Shown: in pieces, positions 53,860 through 61,559 of the stretch | Layout: each line of letters starts with the position of its first letter | Numbering within the stretch: the first letter of the stretch is position 1 | NCBI RefSeq assembly: GCF_002220865.2 | Contig: NZ_NHRJ02000003.1 | Coordinates: 187,244 to 251,243, forward strand | Direction of reading: 5' to 3' | Length of the DNA stretch: 64,000 nt | From: Paenibacillus xerothermodurans | GTDB taxonomy: Bacteria; Bacillota; Bacilli; Paenibacillales; NBRC-103111 | The notes under the pieces: generated by a model | The model's input: only the letters and a program-made list of their open reading frames with translations | Told to the model about the DNA's origin: nothing | The model's database searches: none | Position numbers and translations under genes: made by a program

Positions 53860-53909
53860 TTGAACTTCCCTTCTAACCGTCTATGTTTGGTCGGAAGGGG
53901 AACATTTTT
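53860..53909 (+). terminator. Intra-operon hairpin with T tail, possible attenuator
   Basis: GAACTTCCCTTC pairs with GGAAGGGGAAC around a short loop and is followed by ATTTTTG. It lies 17 bases ahead of the FMN-reductase ATG, whose GAGGAG site remains free. It could lower expression of the last two genes. Confidence 0.5.
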
Positions 53910-53926
53910 GTCAGAGGAGTGGGTAT

Positions 53927-54484
53927 ATGAAAATCGTGGGTGTTTCAGGAACGATTGTGGGCTCTAAAACGGCGGTTTTGGTGAAAAAAGTGCTGGAGGC
54001 AATGAGCCATGCGCAGCCCGGTATCGCAATGGAATTATTGGATCTCAAACAATATGATGTTCAGTTCTGCGACGGACGTGATCCCGCATCTTATACGGAT
54101 GATACGAAGAAAGTAATTGATACGATCTGCTCGGCGGACTTGTTGATTTTCGGAACGCCAGTATTTCAAGGCTCGATTACCGGGGTGACAAAGAATGTGT
54201 TTGACCTCCTGCCGGCAGATAGCTTGCGGCACAAAGTCGTTGGCTTGGTAGCTACAGGCGGCACCTACCAGCATTACCTGGTCATTGAGAACCAGCTGAG
54301 GCCCATCTTGGCGTATTTTCGTGCGTTTGTCGCTCCGGGCTATGTGTATGCACATATGGATCATTTTGATGAAAATAATGATATTGCCGATGTCGAGGTC
54401 TTACTCAGGATTCAGAATCTCGCGGCGGAAATGACGCTACTGTCGGGGCTGTGGGAAGCTAAAGCCGCACGCTTAGGGGGTTAA
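53927..54484 (+). CDS. NAD(P)H-dependent FMN reductase
   Basis: A 185-residue flavodoxin-fold reductase (SsuE/MsuE-like). VSGTIVGSKTAVLVKKVLEA binds FMN phosphate, GTPVFQGSITGVTKNVFDLL and LVATGGTYQHYLVIENQLRP are typical. It would supply reduced FMN to the luciferase-like oxygenase in the same operon. GAGGAG precedes ATG; the next gene starts 5 bases after the stop. Confidence 0.9.
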   Translation: MKIVGVSGTIVGSKTAVLVKKVLEAMSHAQPGIAMELLDLKQYDVQFCDGRDPASYTDDTKKVIDTICSADLLIFGTPVFQGSITGVTKNVFDLLPADSLRHKVVGLVATGGTYQHYLVIENQLRPILAYFRAFVAPGYVYAHMDHFDENNDIADVEVLLRIQNLAAEMTLLSGLWEAKAARLGG

Positions 54485-54489
54485 AACGG

Positions 54490-55275
54490 GTGGGAGATTT
54501 TGATTATATCGAATTGAAGAAGACAGACCGCGTCGCACATTTAATTATGAATCATCCTCCGGCAAATACGCTGAATTTGTCCGTGGAGAACGAGATGAGC
54601 AGAGCTTTGCACTTGCTTGAGGATGATGGCAACATCCAGGTTGTGGTAATAGGGAGTGCGAACTCAAAAATGTTTTCGGCAGGTGCGGATATCTCTCTCC
54701 TGAAACAGTTCAATCACGAAGAGATGGATATATTTTGCAGGAAAATGAAAAATCTGATTTTATCGTTCCGGAAAAGCAACAAAGTATTTATCGCTTCGAT
54801 CGAAGGCCATTGTCTGGGCGGCGGACTGGAATTAGCTCTGGGATGCGATTTACGCGTGGCCAAAGATACCAAGTTTCAAATTGGCTTTCCGGAGGTGAAT
54901 CTCGGCTTATTTCCCGGCGGGGGCGGAATTCCATTAGCGGGTGATTTAATAGGTATGCAGAGGACGTTTCGCATGGCTGCGCTGGGTGAGACGTTAACAG
55001 CAGCGGACGCGCTGCAATGCGGTTTAATCGATTATTTGTTCCCGCCAGAGGCCTACGCCAAGAAGCTGGATGAACTGGCATGTACAATTGCGCAGAAGCC
55101 AACGGTCGCAATCGCTAGCATCAAACGCTTGATTTATTCCACGCTTCGCATGAATATGGCAGAAGCATTCGAGTATGAATCGGACATTATGAAGCAACTG
55201 CTGGGCACAGATGATTTTAGGGAAGGCATAGCGGCATTTAAAGAAAAAAGGGCGCCTGTGTTTAGCGGTCGATGA
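54490..55275 (+). CDS. Enoyl-CoA hydratase/isomerase family protein 2
   Basis: A 261-residue crotonase-fold protein with FSAGADISLLKQF, CLGGGLELALGCD and FPEVNLGLFPGGGG, so both acid residues are present. It is less like the first paralogue than a recent duplication would be. Start GTG with AGGGGG ahead. Two crotonases in one operon suggest two separate CoA-ester steps (ring opening and hydration, for example). It closes the second unit; the TetR promoter follows. Confidence 0.9.
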   Translation: MGDFDYIELKKTDRVAHLIMNHPPANTLNLSVENEMSRALHLLEDDGNIQVVVIGSANSKMFSAGADISLLKQFNHEEMDIFCRKMKNLILSFRKSNKVFIASIEGHCLGGGLELALGCDLRVAKDTKFQIGFPEVNLGLFPGGGGIPLAGDLIGMQRTFRMAALGETLTAADALQCGLIDYLFPPEAYAKKLDELACTIAQKPTVAIASIKRLIYSTLRMNMAEAFEYESDIMKQLLGTDDFREGIAAFKEKRAPVFSGR

Positions 55276-55305
55276 CATATTAACTGCCTATTTTTTCGTT
55301 TCATA

Positions 55306-55322
55306 ATAATATTGGATATTAT
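55306..55322 (+). promoter_or_regulatory. Operator-like palindrome, site 5
   Basis: ATAATATTGGATATTAT, a perfect 7-3-7 palindrome overlapping the -35 of the tetR promoter; spacing differs slightly from the other sites. Confidence 0.6.
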
Positions 55323-55340
55323 ATTAGTTTTCATTATAAT
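55312..55340 (+). promoter_or_regulatory. Promoter of the tetR unit
   Basis: TTGGAT at 55312-55317 and TATAAT at 55335-55340, 17-base spacer. The operator overlaps it, which suggests self-control. Confidence 0.5.
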
Positions 55341-55415
55341 AAAGGGGAGTTGTGCAATGATGAACGATATCGAACAGATTTATTACAGGTCAGGTTAAAA
55401 GGAGAGACGGCGATT

Positions 55416-56000
55416 TTGGTTTCCAAACAAGAAGAAGTCGTGCAGCTTATTTTGGACACCTCCGCTAAGCTGTTTGAAAAGTACGGTTACAATAATGTCC
55501 GAATATCGGATATTACGAGAGACATCGGAATGACGACAGGTTTTTTCTATTATCACTTTCGCAGCAAAGAGCAGATCCTTCAAATGATATACGAAAATTA
55601 TATCTCCGGAGCCGCCGATGCGGTTCGGGAGATTTACCACATTCCCAATTTAACGGCCCAGGAAAAGCTAAATCTGTTGATCAAACGGCACTGCAAGGGA
55701 ATCCGGGACAACCATTCACATGTATCGGTTTTCTTCCGGGAATACCGAAACCTGTCGGAGGAGGCTATCAAGCTCATCCAGGAAAAAAACTCTGAATATT
55801 TGAAATACGTGGTGAAGATTATCGAGCAAGGCGTGGACGAAGGCTTGTTCAAAGCAGACGTGAACCCTAAGATGGTAAGTCTCGCCATTATAGGCATGTG
55901 TAATTGGATTTATCAATGGTTCAAAGACGACGGAGAAAAGAGCATTGATGAAGTTGGAGAAATTTTTTATCGGTTGGTCACGAGCGGTTTATTAAAATAA
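55416..56000 (+). CDS. TetR-family repressor
   Basis: A regulator of about 194 residues. The N-terminal HTH is NNVRISDITRDIGMTTGFFYYHFRSKEQIL, in a TetR_N domain; the C-terminal ligand part is helical. TTG at 55416 is taken as start, since AAGGAG lies 11 bases ahead and the domain starts normally from there; the frame opens already at 55350. Between the promoter and this start is a possible 13-residue leader ORF (55357-55398). Sites in front of four units, this one included, suggest it controls the cluster and itself; the ligand may be an acyl-CoA or the substrate. Confidence 0.88.
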   Translation: MVSKQEEVVQLILDTSAKLFEKYGYNNVRISDITRDIGMTTGFFYYHFRSKEQILQMIYENYISGAADAVREIYHIPNLTAQEKLNLLIKRHCKGIRDNHSHVSVFFREYRNLSEEAIKLIQEKNSEYLKYVVKIIEQGVDEGLFKADVNPKMVSLAIIGMCNWIYQWFKDDGEKSIDEVGEIFYRLVTSGLLK

Positions 56001-56021
56001 CATGTGCTAGGGTGATGCTGC

Positions 56022-57017
56022 TTGCGCTGTGAGCATGGCTTTTATCTGATTGAGATTCCGATTCCGGTTCCCCTAAAGACGGTGAATTGTTACGTCACTA
56101 AATCCGAGCGGGGCTGGCATCTTATCGACACCGGCTTTCACACTGAGGAGGCGAAGGCGGCTTGGAGACATGCATTGGCAGAGATGCACATTTCCCCCCG
56201 AGATGTTGTGGAAATTGTAGTCACTCACTTTCATCCGGACCATATGGGGTTGGCTGGCTGGCTGCAGGAATATACAGGAGCGCCTGTCAAGATTTCAGCT
56301 GAGGGCCAAGCATTGGTTCAGCATTTATGGATCGATAAGCAGGAGGCTGAACTGTTTGGCGGTTTCGCTTACGAGCACGGAATGCAGCCGCGAGACCGCG
56401 AGACTGTTCAGGATTATTTGAACGGGTTTAGCAAGTACATTCGCCCAATTCCCGAATTTACTGTTTTTGAGGAAGGCGAGCGCTTCGTGTGGGCCAATGA
56501 GTACACAGCAATAAGCACGCCCGGGCATGCAGACGGTCATATGATCTTTCATTCGTCTCATACAGGCGTCGTGGTGGCAGGTGATCTGCTGCTGCCGAAG
56601 ATAACTCCGAATGTCGGGTACTTTCCGGGATTTCAAGCGAATCCGTTAAAAGCGTTCATAAATTCTTTACGCAAAATTCAGTCCTACCGGCTGGACACGG
56701 TACTCTCGGGACACCGTTATATTTATAGCAATGGCAATCAGCGAGCGGACGAATTGATCAGACATCACGATAAGCGTCTGCTAGAAATTATTGCACTACT
56801 TGAAGCGGCAAGCACGGCGACACAAGTGAGCGAAAAGTTGTTCGCACACTTTTCGAAGGCTTTGGATCCGCTGCAATTGCTGTTTGCACTTCAGGAAACG
56901 GTGGCCCACCTGATTTATTTGAGGGATGCAGGCGTGGTGCACTGTTCAAAGAATAGCAGCGGCGTTACTATGTTTTCGTTGGAGCAAACGGTTCATTTGG
57001 ACGCTGATAGTCTCTGA
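56022..57017 (+). CDS. Metallo-beta-lactamase-fold hydrolase
   Basis: A 331-residue MBL-fold enzyme. HxHxDH motif THFHPDHMGLAGWL, then GHADGHM and the Asp in VVVAGDLLLP, and a late His in LSGHRY, complete a two-metal site. The family covers glyoxalase-II-like thioesterases and lactonases, so an acyl-CoA or lactone of the pathway is a fair guess. Start TTG (56022) with AGGGTGAT ahead. It is co-oriented with tetR, 21 bases after it. A helical C-terminal extension (residues 240-331) is of the MBL-associated type. Confidence 0.85.
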   Translation: MRCEHGFYLIEIPIPVPLKTVNCYVTKSERGWHLIDTGFHTEEAKAAWRHALAEMHISPRDVVEIVVTHFHPDHMGLAGWLQEYTGAPVKISAEGQALVQHLWIDKQEAELFGGFAYEHGMQPRDRETVQDYLNGFSKYIRPIPEFTVFEEGERFVWANEYTAISTPGHADGHMIFHSSHTGVVVAGDLLLPKITPNVGYFPGFQANPLKAFINSLRKIQSYRLDTVLSGHRYIYSNGNQRADELIRHHDKRLLEIIALLEAASTATQVSEKLFAHFSKALDPLQLLFALQETVAHLIYLRDAGVVHCSKNSSGVTMFSLEQTVHLDADSL

Positions 57018-57045
57018 TTGCCAGTTTATCAAAGGAGAACCCGTA

Positions 57046-57447
57046 ATGATCTATGAAACCTCATTAGTGACCCGATTCTGTGAATCGGATGCAATGGGTC
57101 ATATAAGCAACGTGAGCTATTTTATTTACTGTGAAGCGGCCAGAGTGAATTTTTTGACTGAGCTGAATATCAGTAAAGTAGACGAGACATGGGACTTTGT
57201 TGTTGCCTCGATCAAATGCGATTTTTTGAAGCAGATGTACCCCCACCAGAAAATTACCATTTTGACACAGGTGCTGAGAATCGGCAACAAAAGCATTTCT
57301 TTGCAGCATCAGCTGCAGTCTGAAGACGGCGAAATATTGGCGGTGGTACAAGAGGTGCTTGTCCGCTTCAACCGCGGCAGTCAATCAACGCAACTGTTAA
57401 ATCAAAGTATGATAGACAAACTGCGTTTGTACGAGATGACACAATAA
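57046..57447 (+). CDS. Acyl-CoA thioesterase, 4HBT hot-dog fold (YbgC/FadM type)
   Basis: A 133-residue hot-dog thioesterase. The core is RFCESDAMGHISNVSYFIYC, with the catalytic Asp and the HxSNxxYF pattern, as in YbgC, FadM and 4-hydroxybenzoyl-CoA thioesterase. It probably frees CoA from products or dead-end esters. AAAGGAG precedes ATG at 57046; an upstream frame to 56926 overlaps the MBL gene and lacks a site. It ends the third unit. Confidence 0.88.
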   Translation: MIYETSLVTRFCESDAMGHISNVSYFIYCEAARVNFLTELNISKVDETWDFVVASIKCDFLKQMYPHQKITILTQVLRIGNKSISLQHQLQSEDGEILAVVQEVLVRFNRGSQSTQLLNQSMIDKLRLYEMTQ

Positions 57448-57460
57448 GCACCCGCGACGA

Positions 57461-57510
57461 CCTGGGGGCTGCGACGGCTAATCCGACCACGGTTCCGGGA
57501 TTAACCCAGG
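57461..57510 (+). other. Nested inverted repeat between units
   Basis: CCTGGG (57461) pairs with CCCAGG (57505) and TAATCC (57479) with GGATTA (57498). There is no T tail. It could be the 3' stem of the thioesterase transcript or a regulatory structure; no known family is recognised. Confidence 0.5.
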
Positions 57511-57551
57511 CCGCCATGGGGCCCGGATTGCGGAAACTGCAATATTTGTGC

Positions 57552-57581
57552 TTGAAAACTATAATAAGGAAGCAGTATAAT
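57552..57581 (+). promoter_or_regulatory. Promoter of the DHBPS-like/riboflavin kinase gene
   Basis: TTGAAA at 57552-57557 and perfect TATAAT at 57576-57581, spacer 18. The operator begins 8 bases later. Confidence 0.68.
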
Positions 57582-57588
57582 CAAAAAC

Positions 57589-57605
57589 ATAATAATGATT
57601 ATTAT
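57589..57605 (+). promoter_or_regulatory. Operator-like palindrome, site 6
   Basis: ATAATAATGATTATTAT, a perfect 8-1-8 palindrome, also matching AATAAT-N4-ATTATT. It covers the expected transcription start. Confidence 0.7.
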
Positions 57606-57672
57606 TTATGTGATGCACGTAGCGGCCGCGGTTCTCTATTTTTGATTTCGCATTACGGCTGGGGGGAATTTC

Positions 57673-58659
57673 ATGTCAGCGCTAGCTAGAAGCAATCTCT
57701 ATAACAGATTAAAAAATGCGGAATTGGTTGTCGTATATGATGATGTGCAAACCAAGGTCGGTTCCCTGGTGGGAGTTGCGGAGAGGGTCACCCCGCAAAC
57801 GGTCAACCTAATGACTAAACTCGGTAAAGGATTAATTTATGTCTGCATAACTGAAGAAAAGGGGGAACAATTGAATCTGCCTCTAATGGTGCGCGGAAGC
57901 ATGCATAGTTCGCAGAAACCTTTGACCGTATCAGTTGATCATAACAGTACGACCACGGGCATATCCGCTTATGAGCGTTCCGATACGATCAGGGCATTCA
58001 CCCAACCGTCCGCGCGAGCGGACCATTTTCGGCGGCCGGGACATGTTTTTCCCATTCTGAGTAAAGACAAAGGCTTAATGCACCGTGTTGGCATCGCTGA
58101 AGCAGCTGTCGAATTGGCTAAGATGATCTCAGCCGAACCCGTCGCTTATGCAAGTGAAATTTTAAATCAAGCCGGTGAAATCGCCAGTGCGCAAGAAATC
58201 ATACAAATAGCTGAGCTGAATGACTTATGCATCATAAATATCAGTGACATGCTCGAGTTCGCCAAGGATGAGCTTCTCAGTTCTTTTACCGGGCTTGTCG
58301 TGAGAGGCAGGGAACTAGGCAGGAAAATCGGATTTCCTACGGCAAATCTGTACATCGACGCGGCAGATCCGCTTGACCACGGAGTATATGGCGTAACGGT
58401 ACGATACAACGATGTGAAATATCGCGGCATAATGAATGTAGGAGTGCGTCCAACATTCCGTAATGCGCATAACGAAGTTCACTATGAAGTTCATCTATTA
58501 AATTTCAATGGTATGATATATGGTAAAACCATCCATGTGGATGTTGATTTCTTTATCAGACATGAAATTGCTTTTCCAACTGTGGAGCATCTGATTAATC
58601 AAATAGATACAGATATCGCGTATGTTGAACACCGGTTTGGTTTAGTGAAAATCCAATAG
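57673..58659 (+). CDS. Degenerate DHBP-synthase (RibB-like) domain fused to riboflavin kinase
   Basis: A 328-residue fusion. Residues 1 to about 195 follow RibB: VCITEEKGEQLNLPLMV, TTGISAYERSDTIRAF, RRPGHVFPILSKDKG, EAAVELAKMI and ASEIL. The acidic active-site loop (DDEDRENEGD in E. coli) reads YDDVQTKVGS, and the GGHTEA metal His is replaced (VGIAEA), so both metal ligands are missing and ribulose-5-phosphate chemistry is doubtful. Residues about 200-325 follow the flavokinase domain: GRKIGFPTANL, HGVYGVTV, NVGVRPTF and YEVHLLNF (catalytic Glu), all intact. No FAD-synthetase domain is present, so FMN is the expected product. Own promoter and operator; the ABC, LLM and reductase operons lie upstream. 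Confidence 0.85.
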   Translation: MSALARSNLYNRLKNAELVVVYDDVQTKVGSLVGVAERVTPQTVNLMTKLGKGLIYVCITEEKGEQLNLPLMVRGSMHSSQKPLTVSVDHNSTTTGISAYERSDTIRAFTQPSARADHFRRPGHVFPILSKDKGLMHRVGIAEAAVELAKMISAEPVAYASEILNQAGEIASAQEIIQIAELNDLCIINISDMLEFAKDELLSSFTGLVVRGRELGRKIGFPTANLYIDAADPLDHGVYGVTVRYNDVKYRGIMNVGVRPTFRNAHNEVHYEVHLLNFNGMIYGKTIHVDVDFFIRHEIAFPTVEHLINQIDTDIAYVEHRFGLVKIQ

Positions 58660-58678
58660 CAGCATTGGGCGGGCAAAT

Positions 58679-58957
58679 ATGTATTTTATTTCAGATGAAG
58701 AAATTCAGATGACAGACTATGCTTTTTTTAAGCTATGCGAGGCAAGATTCGGGATAAACCGCGGCGTTTATAATACCATCGACGACATGTTCTATCAGAG
58801 AGGGATAAAACACATTCTGAGCAGGCGGAAAACGATCGTCGCCTTTTTAGTATTTGCTACTGGCACAGCCGGAGACATCGAAAATCCCCGTTATAAATTT
58901 GGCCATGGTGGTTTGTCCGCCAAGTTGAGCCAATATTGCTTGGTGAACAACCTTTGA
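58679..58957 (+). CDS. Hypothetical protein, 92 residues
   Basis: Follows the fusion gene by 19 bases in the same direction. The sequence starts MYFISDEEIQMTDYAFFKLC and includes RRKTIVAFLVFATGTAGDIE. The ribosome site is weak (GGGCGGG). No family is recognised; it may be a real downstream gene or the remainder of one. Confidence is therefore low. Confidence 0.35.
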   Translation: MYFISDEEIQMTDYAFFKLCEARFGINRGVYNTIDDMFYQRGIKHILSRRKTIVAFLVFATGTAGDIENPRYKFGHGGLSAKLSQYCLVNNL

Positions 58958-59010
58958 GGCAGGGCACACAAGCAGGAGCTGCCGCCGTCTGGTTACTTGT
59001 CTATGGGTTC

Positions 59011-59062
59011 AAAAAAGGAGCTTACTCACAGTCGGTTTGCACGCGACTATAAGGTAAGCTCC
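59011..59062 (-). terminator. Terminator of the TPP-enzyme gene
   Basis: GGAGCTTAC and GTAAGCTCC pair on the minus strand with an inner AGTCG/CGACT pair, then six T. Confidence 0.88.
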
Positions 59063-59192
59063 TCTGCCGTTCTGGTACCAGCCTACGTTAACATACGCCT
59101 GGTTTGGCGTTGGCCGTGACCAGGGCAGCTGCATTCGTTTGCTCGCATGCACCGCTTATCCGCAGCGCTCTGAGGGCTGGAAAGCGGCAGTG

Positions 59193-60881
59193 CTACATAA
59201 ACACCGACACTCGGTCCGGCTGCTCTGTTTGAGCGACCGGGCTCTGGCGTAAAATTTTTGTGTGAGGCAGCATGGGGGCGGTGCATTTCACATCGACCAG
59301 CACGGGCCTATTCATACTGAGCGCGCGCTCAAGCGCAGGCTGAAGCTCATCCGGCTTGGTCACGCTCAGCGACTCTGCGCCGCAGGCTCTGGCCAAAGGC
59401 GCATAGTCCAGGTACATCACTTCCGAGCCCAATGTTGACAAGCCCTCCGCTTGCATCCTGTTGGACTCCATCGCATATGTGCCGTTGTTGACCAATATCA
59501 TGGTTAACGGCAGCCCATACCTAACCGCGGTGGCAAGCTCCAGAATTGAGTAAGAGGCACCCCCATCACCGGCGACGCATACGACCTGACGCTCCGGGCT
59601 GCTCAGCTTGGCGGCGATAGCTGCCGGCAGGCCGAAACCTAGCGTGCGCCAATTTCCGGAGATCAGCAGAGATTGCCGCTGAAACCGGAAAATGCGTCCG
59701 AGCCATACAGTGTGGTCGCCCACGTCTACGGCCAATACTGCATCAGGTGCTACACATTGGCTGAGCTCCGACATTAGCTGCGCGGGTGTGATGTGCTCCT
59801 TCGATTCGTCGATCTCTGCTTGTATCCGGGCACGCCAGTCGTCCTTTTTCCGCTGGATCTCCTGGCCGTAAGCATCGTTACGCTTCGGTTCCAGCATTTC
59901 GACGAGCAGCTGCAGCATGCCTGCCATATCGCCGATCAAGCTGCCGCGATAGGGCTGGCCCTGACCGATGTTCTCGGCGGTAGCATCCAGTTCAACGATC
60001 GGTATGGATTCCGGAACAAAGCCTTCGGGCCACCAATTGGCGCCCAGGACAATGCAGAGATCGGCTTCCGACAGCAGCACGCTGGCCGGCTCGCTTCCGG
60101 CTTGACCGAGCCCGCCAACGAACAGTGGGTGGTCGGAGGGCAGAAAGCTCTGCGCCGGCATTGTGGCTATGATCGGCGCCTGGATCTTCTCCGCCAGCGC
60201 GATGGTCTGCTGCTGCGCGTTGGCGATGCCCCGTCCGGCGAGGATCACCGGACGCTCCGCTTCATTGATGACATCTGCCATCAGTTGATATTGTTCGGGT
60301 ACCGGCACCGGGAACGGTGAGGACGGGGAAGGAGGATATACTCCCCCCTTAACAGGCAACAGCCATACCTCCTTCGGCACCGACAGGTGAGCGACGCCGC
60401 CTTCGTTGATTGCGGCTTTCATCGCCAGATTCAACAGCTCAGGGAAGGACTGGCTGTCGGACACAAGCTGGGAGTACACGGCGAGCGGTTGGACCAGTAC
60501 CTGTTGGTCAATGTCCTGCACGGCCCCGGTGCCAATGTGGCGACGTTCAACCTGGCCGGTGATGGCAAGGACAGGAGCTCTGTCACAGGAGGCATCCGCC
60601 AGGCCGTTAAGCATAGAGGTGATGCCTGGTCCGCTTGTGGCGATGCATACGGTGGGCCAGCCTGTTAATTTGGCTTCGGCGCTCGCCATGAGCGCGGCGT
60701 TGGTCTCGTGTTTGCATGCTATGTACCGCAGCTCCGATTGTTTGCCCAGCTCATCCAGCAAAAATAAATTCGCATCGCCGATCACGCCGTACACCCGTTT
60801 CACACCCCAGCGTGCGAGCTGATGTATAAGGTGCTGTGCGACATTAAGCGTGCCGTCCGCGTTGTGCTCTGTCATTTCCAT
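59193..60881 (-). CDS. Thiamine-diphosphate enzyme, pyruvate oxidase/acetolactate synthase type
   Basis: A 562-residue three-domain TPP enzyme. N-terminal pyrimidine domain with ARWGVKRVYGVIGDANLFLL and the Glu in ACKHETNAALMASAEAKLTG, then SGPGITSMLNGLADA; middle domain from about residue 200 (VILAGRGIANAQQQTIALAE); C-terminal TPP domain with VAGDGGASYSILELATAVRYG ... VNNGTYAMESNR (GDG...NN motif). Similar to Bacillus YdaP and acetolactate synthase large subunits; a valine-pathway role is unlikely without a small subunit. Pyruvate or another 2-oxo acid is the likely substrate. ATG follows GTGAGGCG. Confidence 0.88.
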   Translation of the reverse strand: MEMTEHNADGTLNVAQHLIHQLARWGVKRVYGVIGDANLFLLDELGKQSELRYIACKHETNAALMASAEAKLTGWPTVCIATSGPGITSMLNGLADASCDRAPVLAITGQVERRHIGTGAVQDIDQQVLVQPLAVYSQLVSDSQSFPELLNLAMKAAINEGGVAHLSVPKEVWLLPVKGGVYPPSPSSPFPVPVPEQYQLMADVINEAERPVILAGRGIANAQQQTIALAEKIQAPIIATMPAQSFLPSDHPLFVGGLGQAGSEPASVLLSEADLCIVLGANWWPEGFVPESIPIVELDATAENIGQGQPYRGSLIGDMAGMLQLLVEMLEPKRNDAYGQEIQRKKDDWRARIQAEIDESKEHITPAQLMSELSQCVAPDAVLAVDVGDHTVWLGRIFRFQRQSLLISGNWRTLGFGLPAAIAAKLSSPERQVVCVAGDGGASYSILELATAVRYGLPLTMILVNNGTYAMESNRMQAEGLSTLGSEVMYLDYAPLARACGAESLSVTKPDELQPALERALSMNRPVLVDVKCTAPMLPHTKILRQSPVAQTEQPDRVSVFM

Positions 60882-61559
60882 CGATGGTTCGCCTCACTTT
60901 TTTTATGGAATACAAGTCCTTTGCCAGTCTATTTTTTGAGTAAATCATGCAAACTATACAAAAAATACCCAGGGCACAGGCACGGCGGCGCCCGGCCAGC
61001 CGGACAGTGGGACCAAAAAAATTTTACCCGCGCCCTTGTCTGCTCTGTATCCCATGTTATACTGTTATTGGTTATTTCGATTTATGACTACATACGACAA
61101 AAACTCCCACAATGAATATGCGGGGCGGAACCCGGCAGCATTGTCAGATGGGTCATACAGCGCGGAAAAGCTTTGGACCCGCCGCCTGCATGTCAGCAGA
61201 TTCACAGGTGTGGATTATATCTCTTCAACCAGAAACTGCTGCTGCTGCCCACATCGTAATCCGCTAGCGTTCGTCTCCGTCCGATTCCCCATTTTTTTCG
61301 GTTCTCAGCGGCCGGGGCGCCCGCCGATCCAAGTGTTCATCCCTAATAACAGCAGTGCTGCTCCGTTGTCTGAAACTTTTGGCGCTATGCTTGCGTTTCA
61401 AACAAGGGATATGTGTGATGCTGCATCGCTCTCCATCTTTTCTACCTGCATCTCGTTCGAGGCGATGCCAGCGTAAAGCAATTTTCAGCACGGCAAGTCC
61501 ACCTTTTTGAGTAGCAAGCGCAGTATTCGCTTTTGAATATATGTACGGTGGTGAAATTC
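60882..61559. other. Long intergenic stretch without recognised gene
   Basis: Nothing convincing is seen. ORFs on both strands (for example plus 61036-61476) have no ribosome site or family features. The start of the TPP-enzyme transcript and the leader of the response regulator must lie here. Confidence 0.55.

Noticed and set aside
57606-57672. FMN riboswitch ahead of the flavokinase fusion
   Set aside because: The gap is too short and none of the conserved RFN blocks is present.
61036-61476. 146-codon ORF ahead of the response regulator
   Set aside because: No ribosome site and no domain; low-quality composition with stretches of Cys and Ser.
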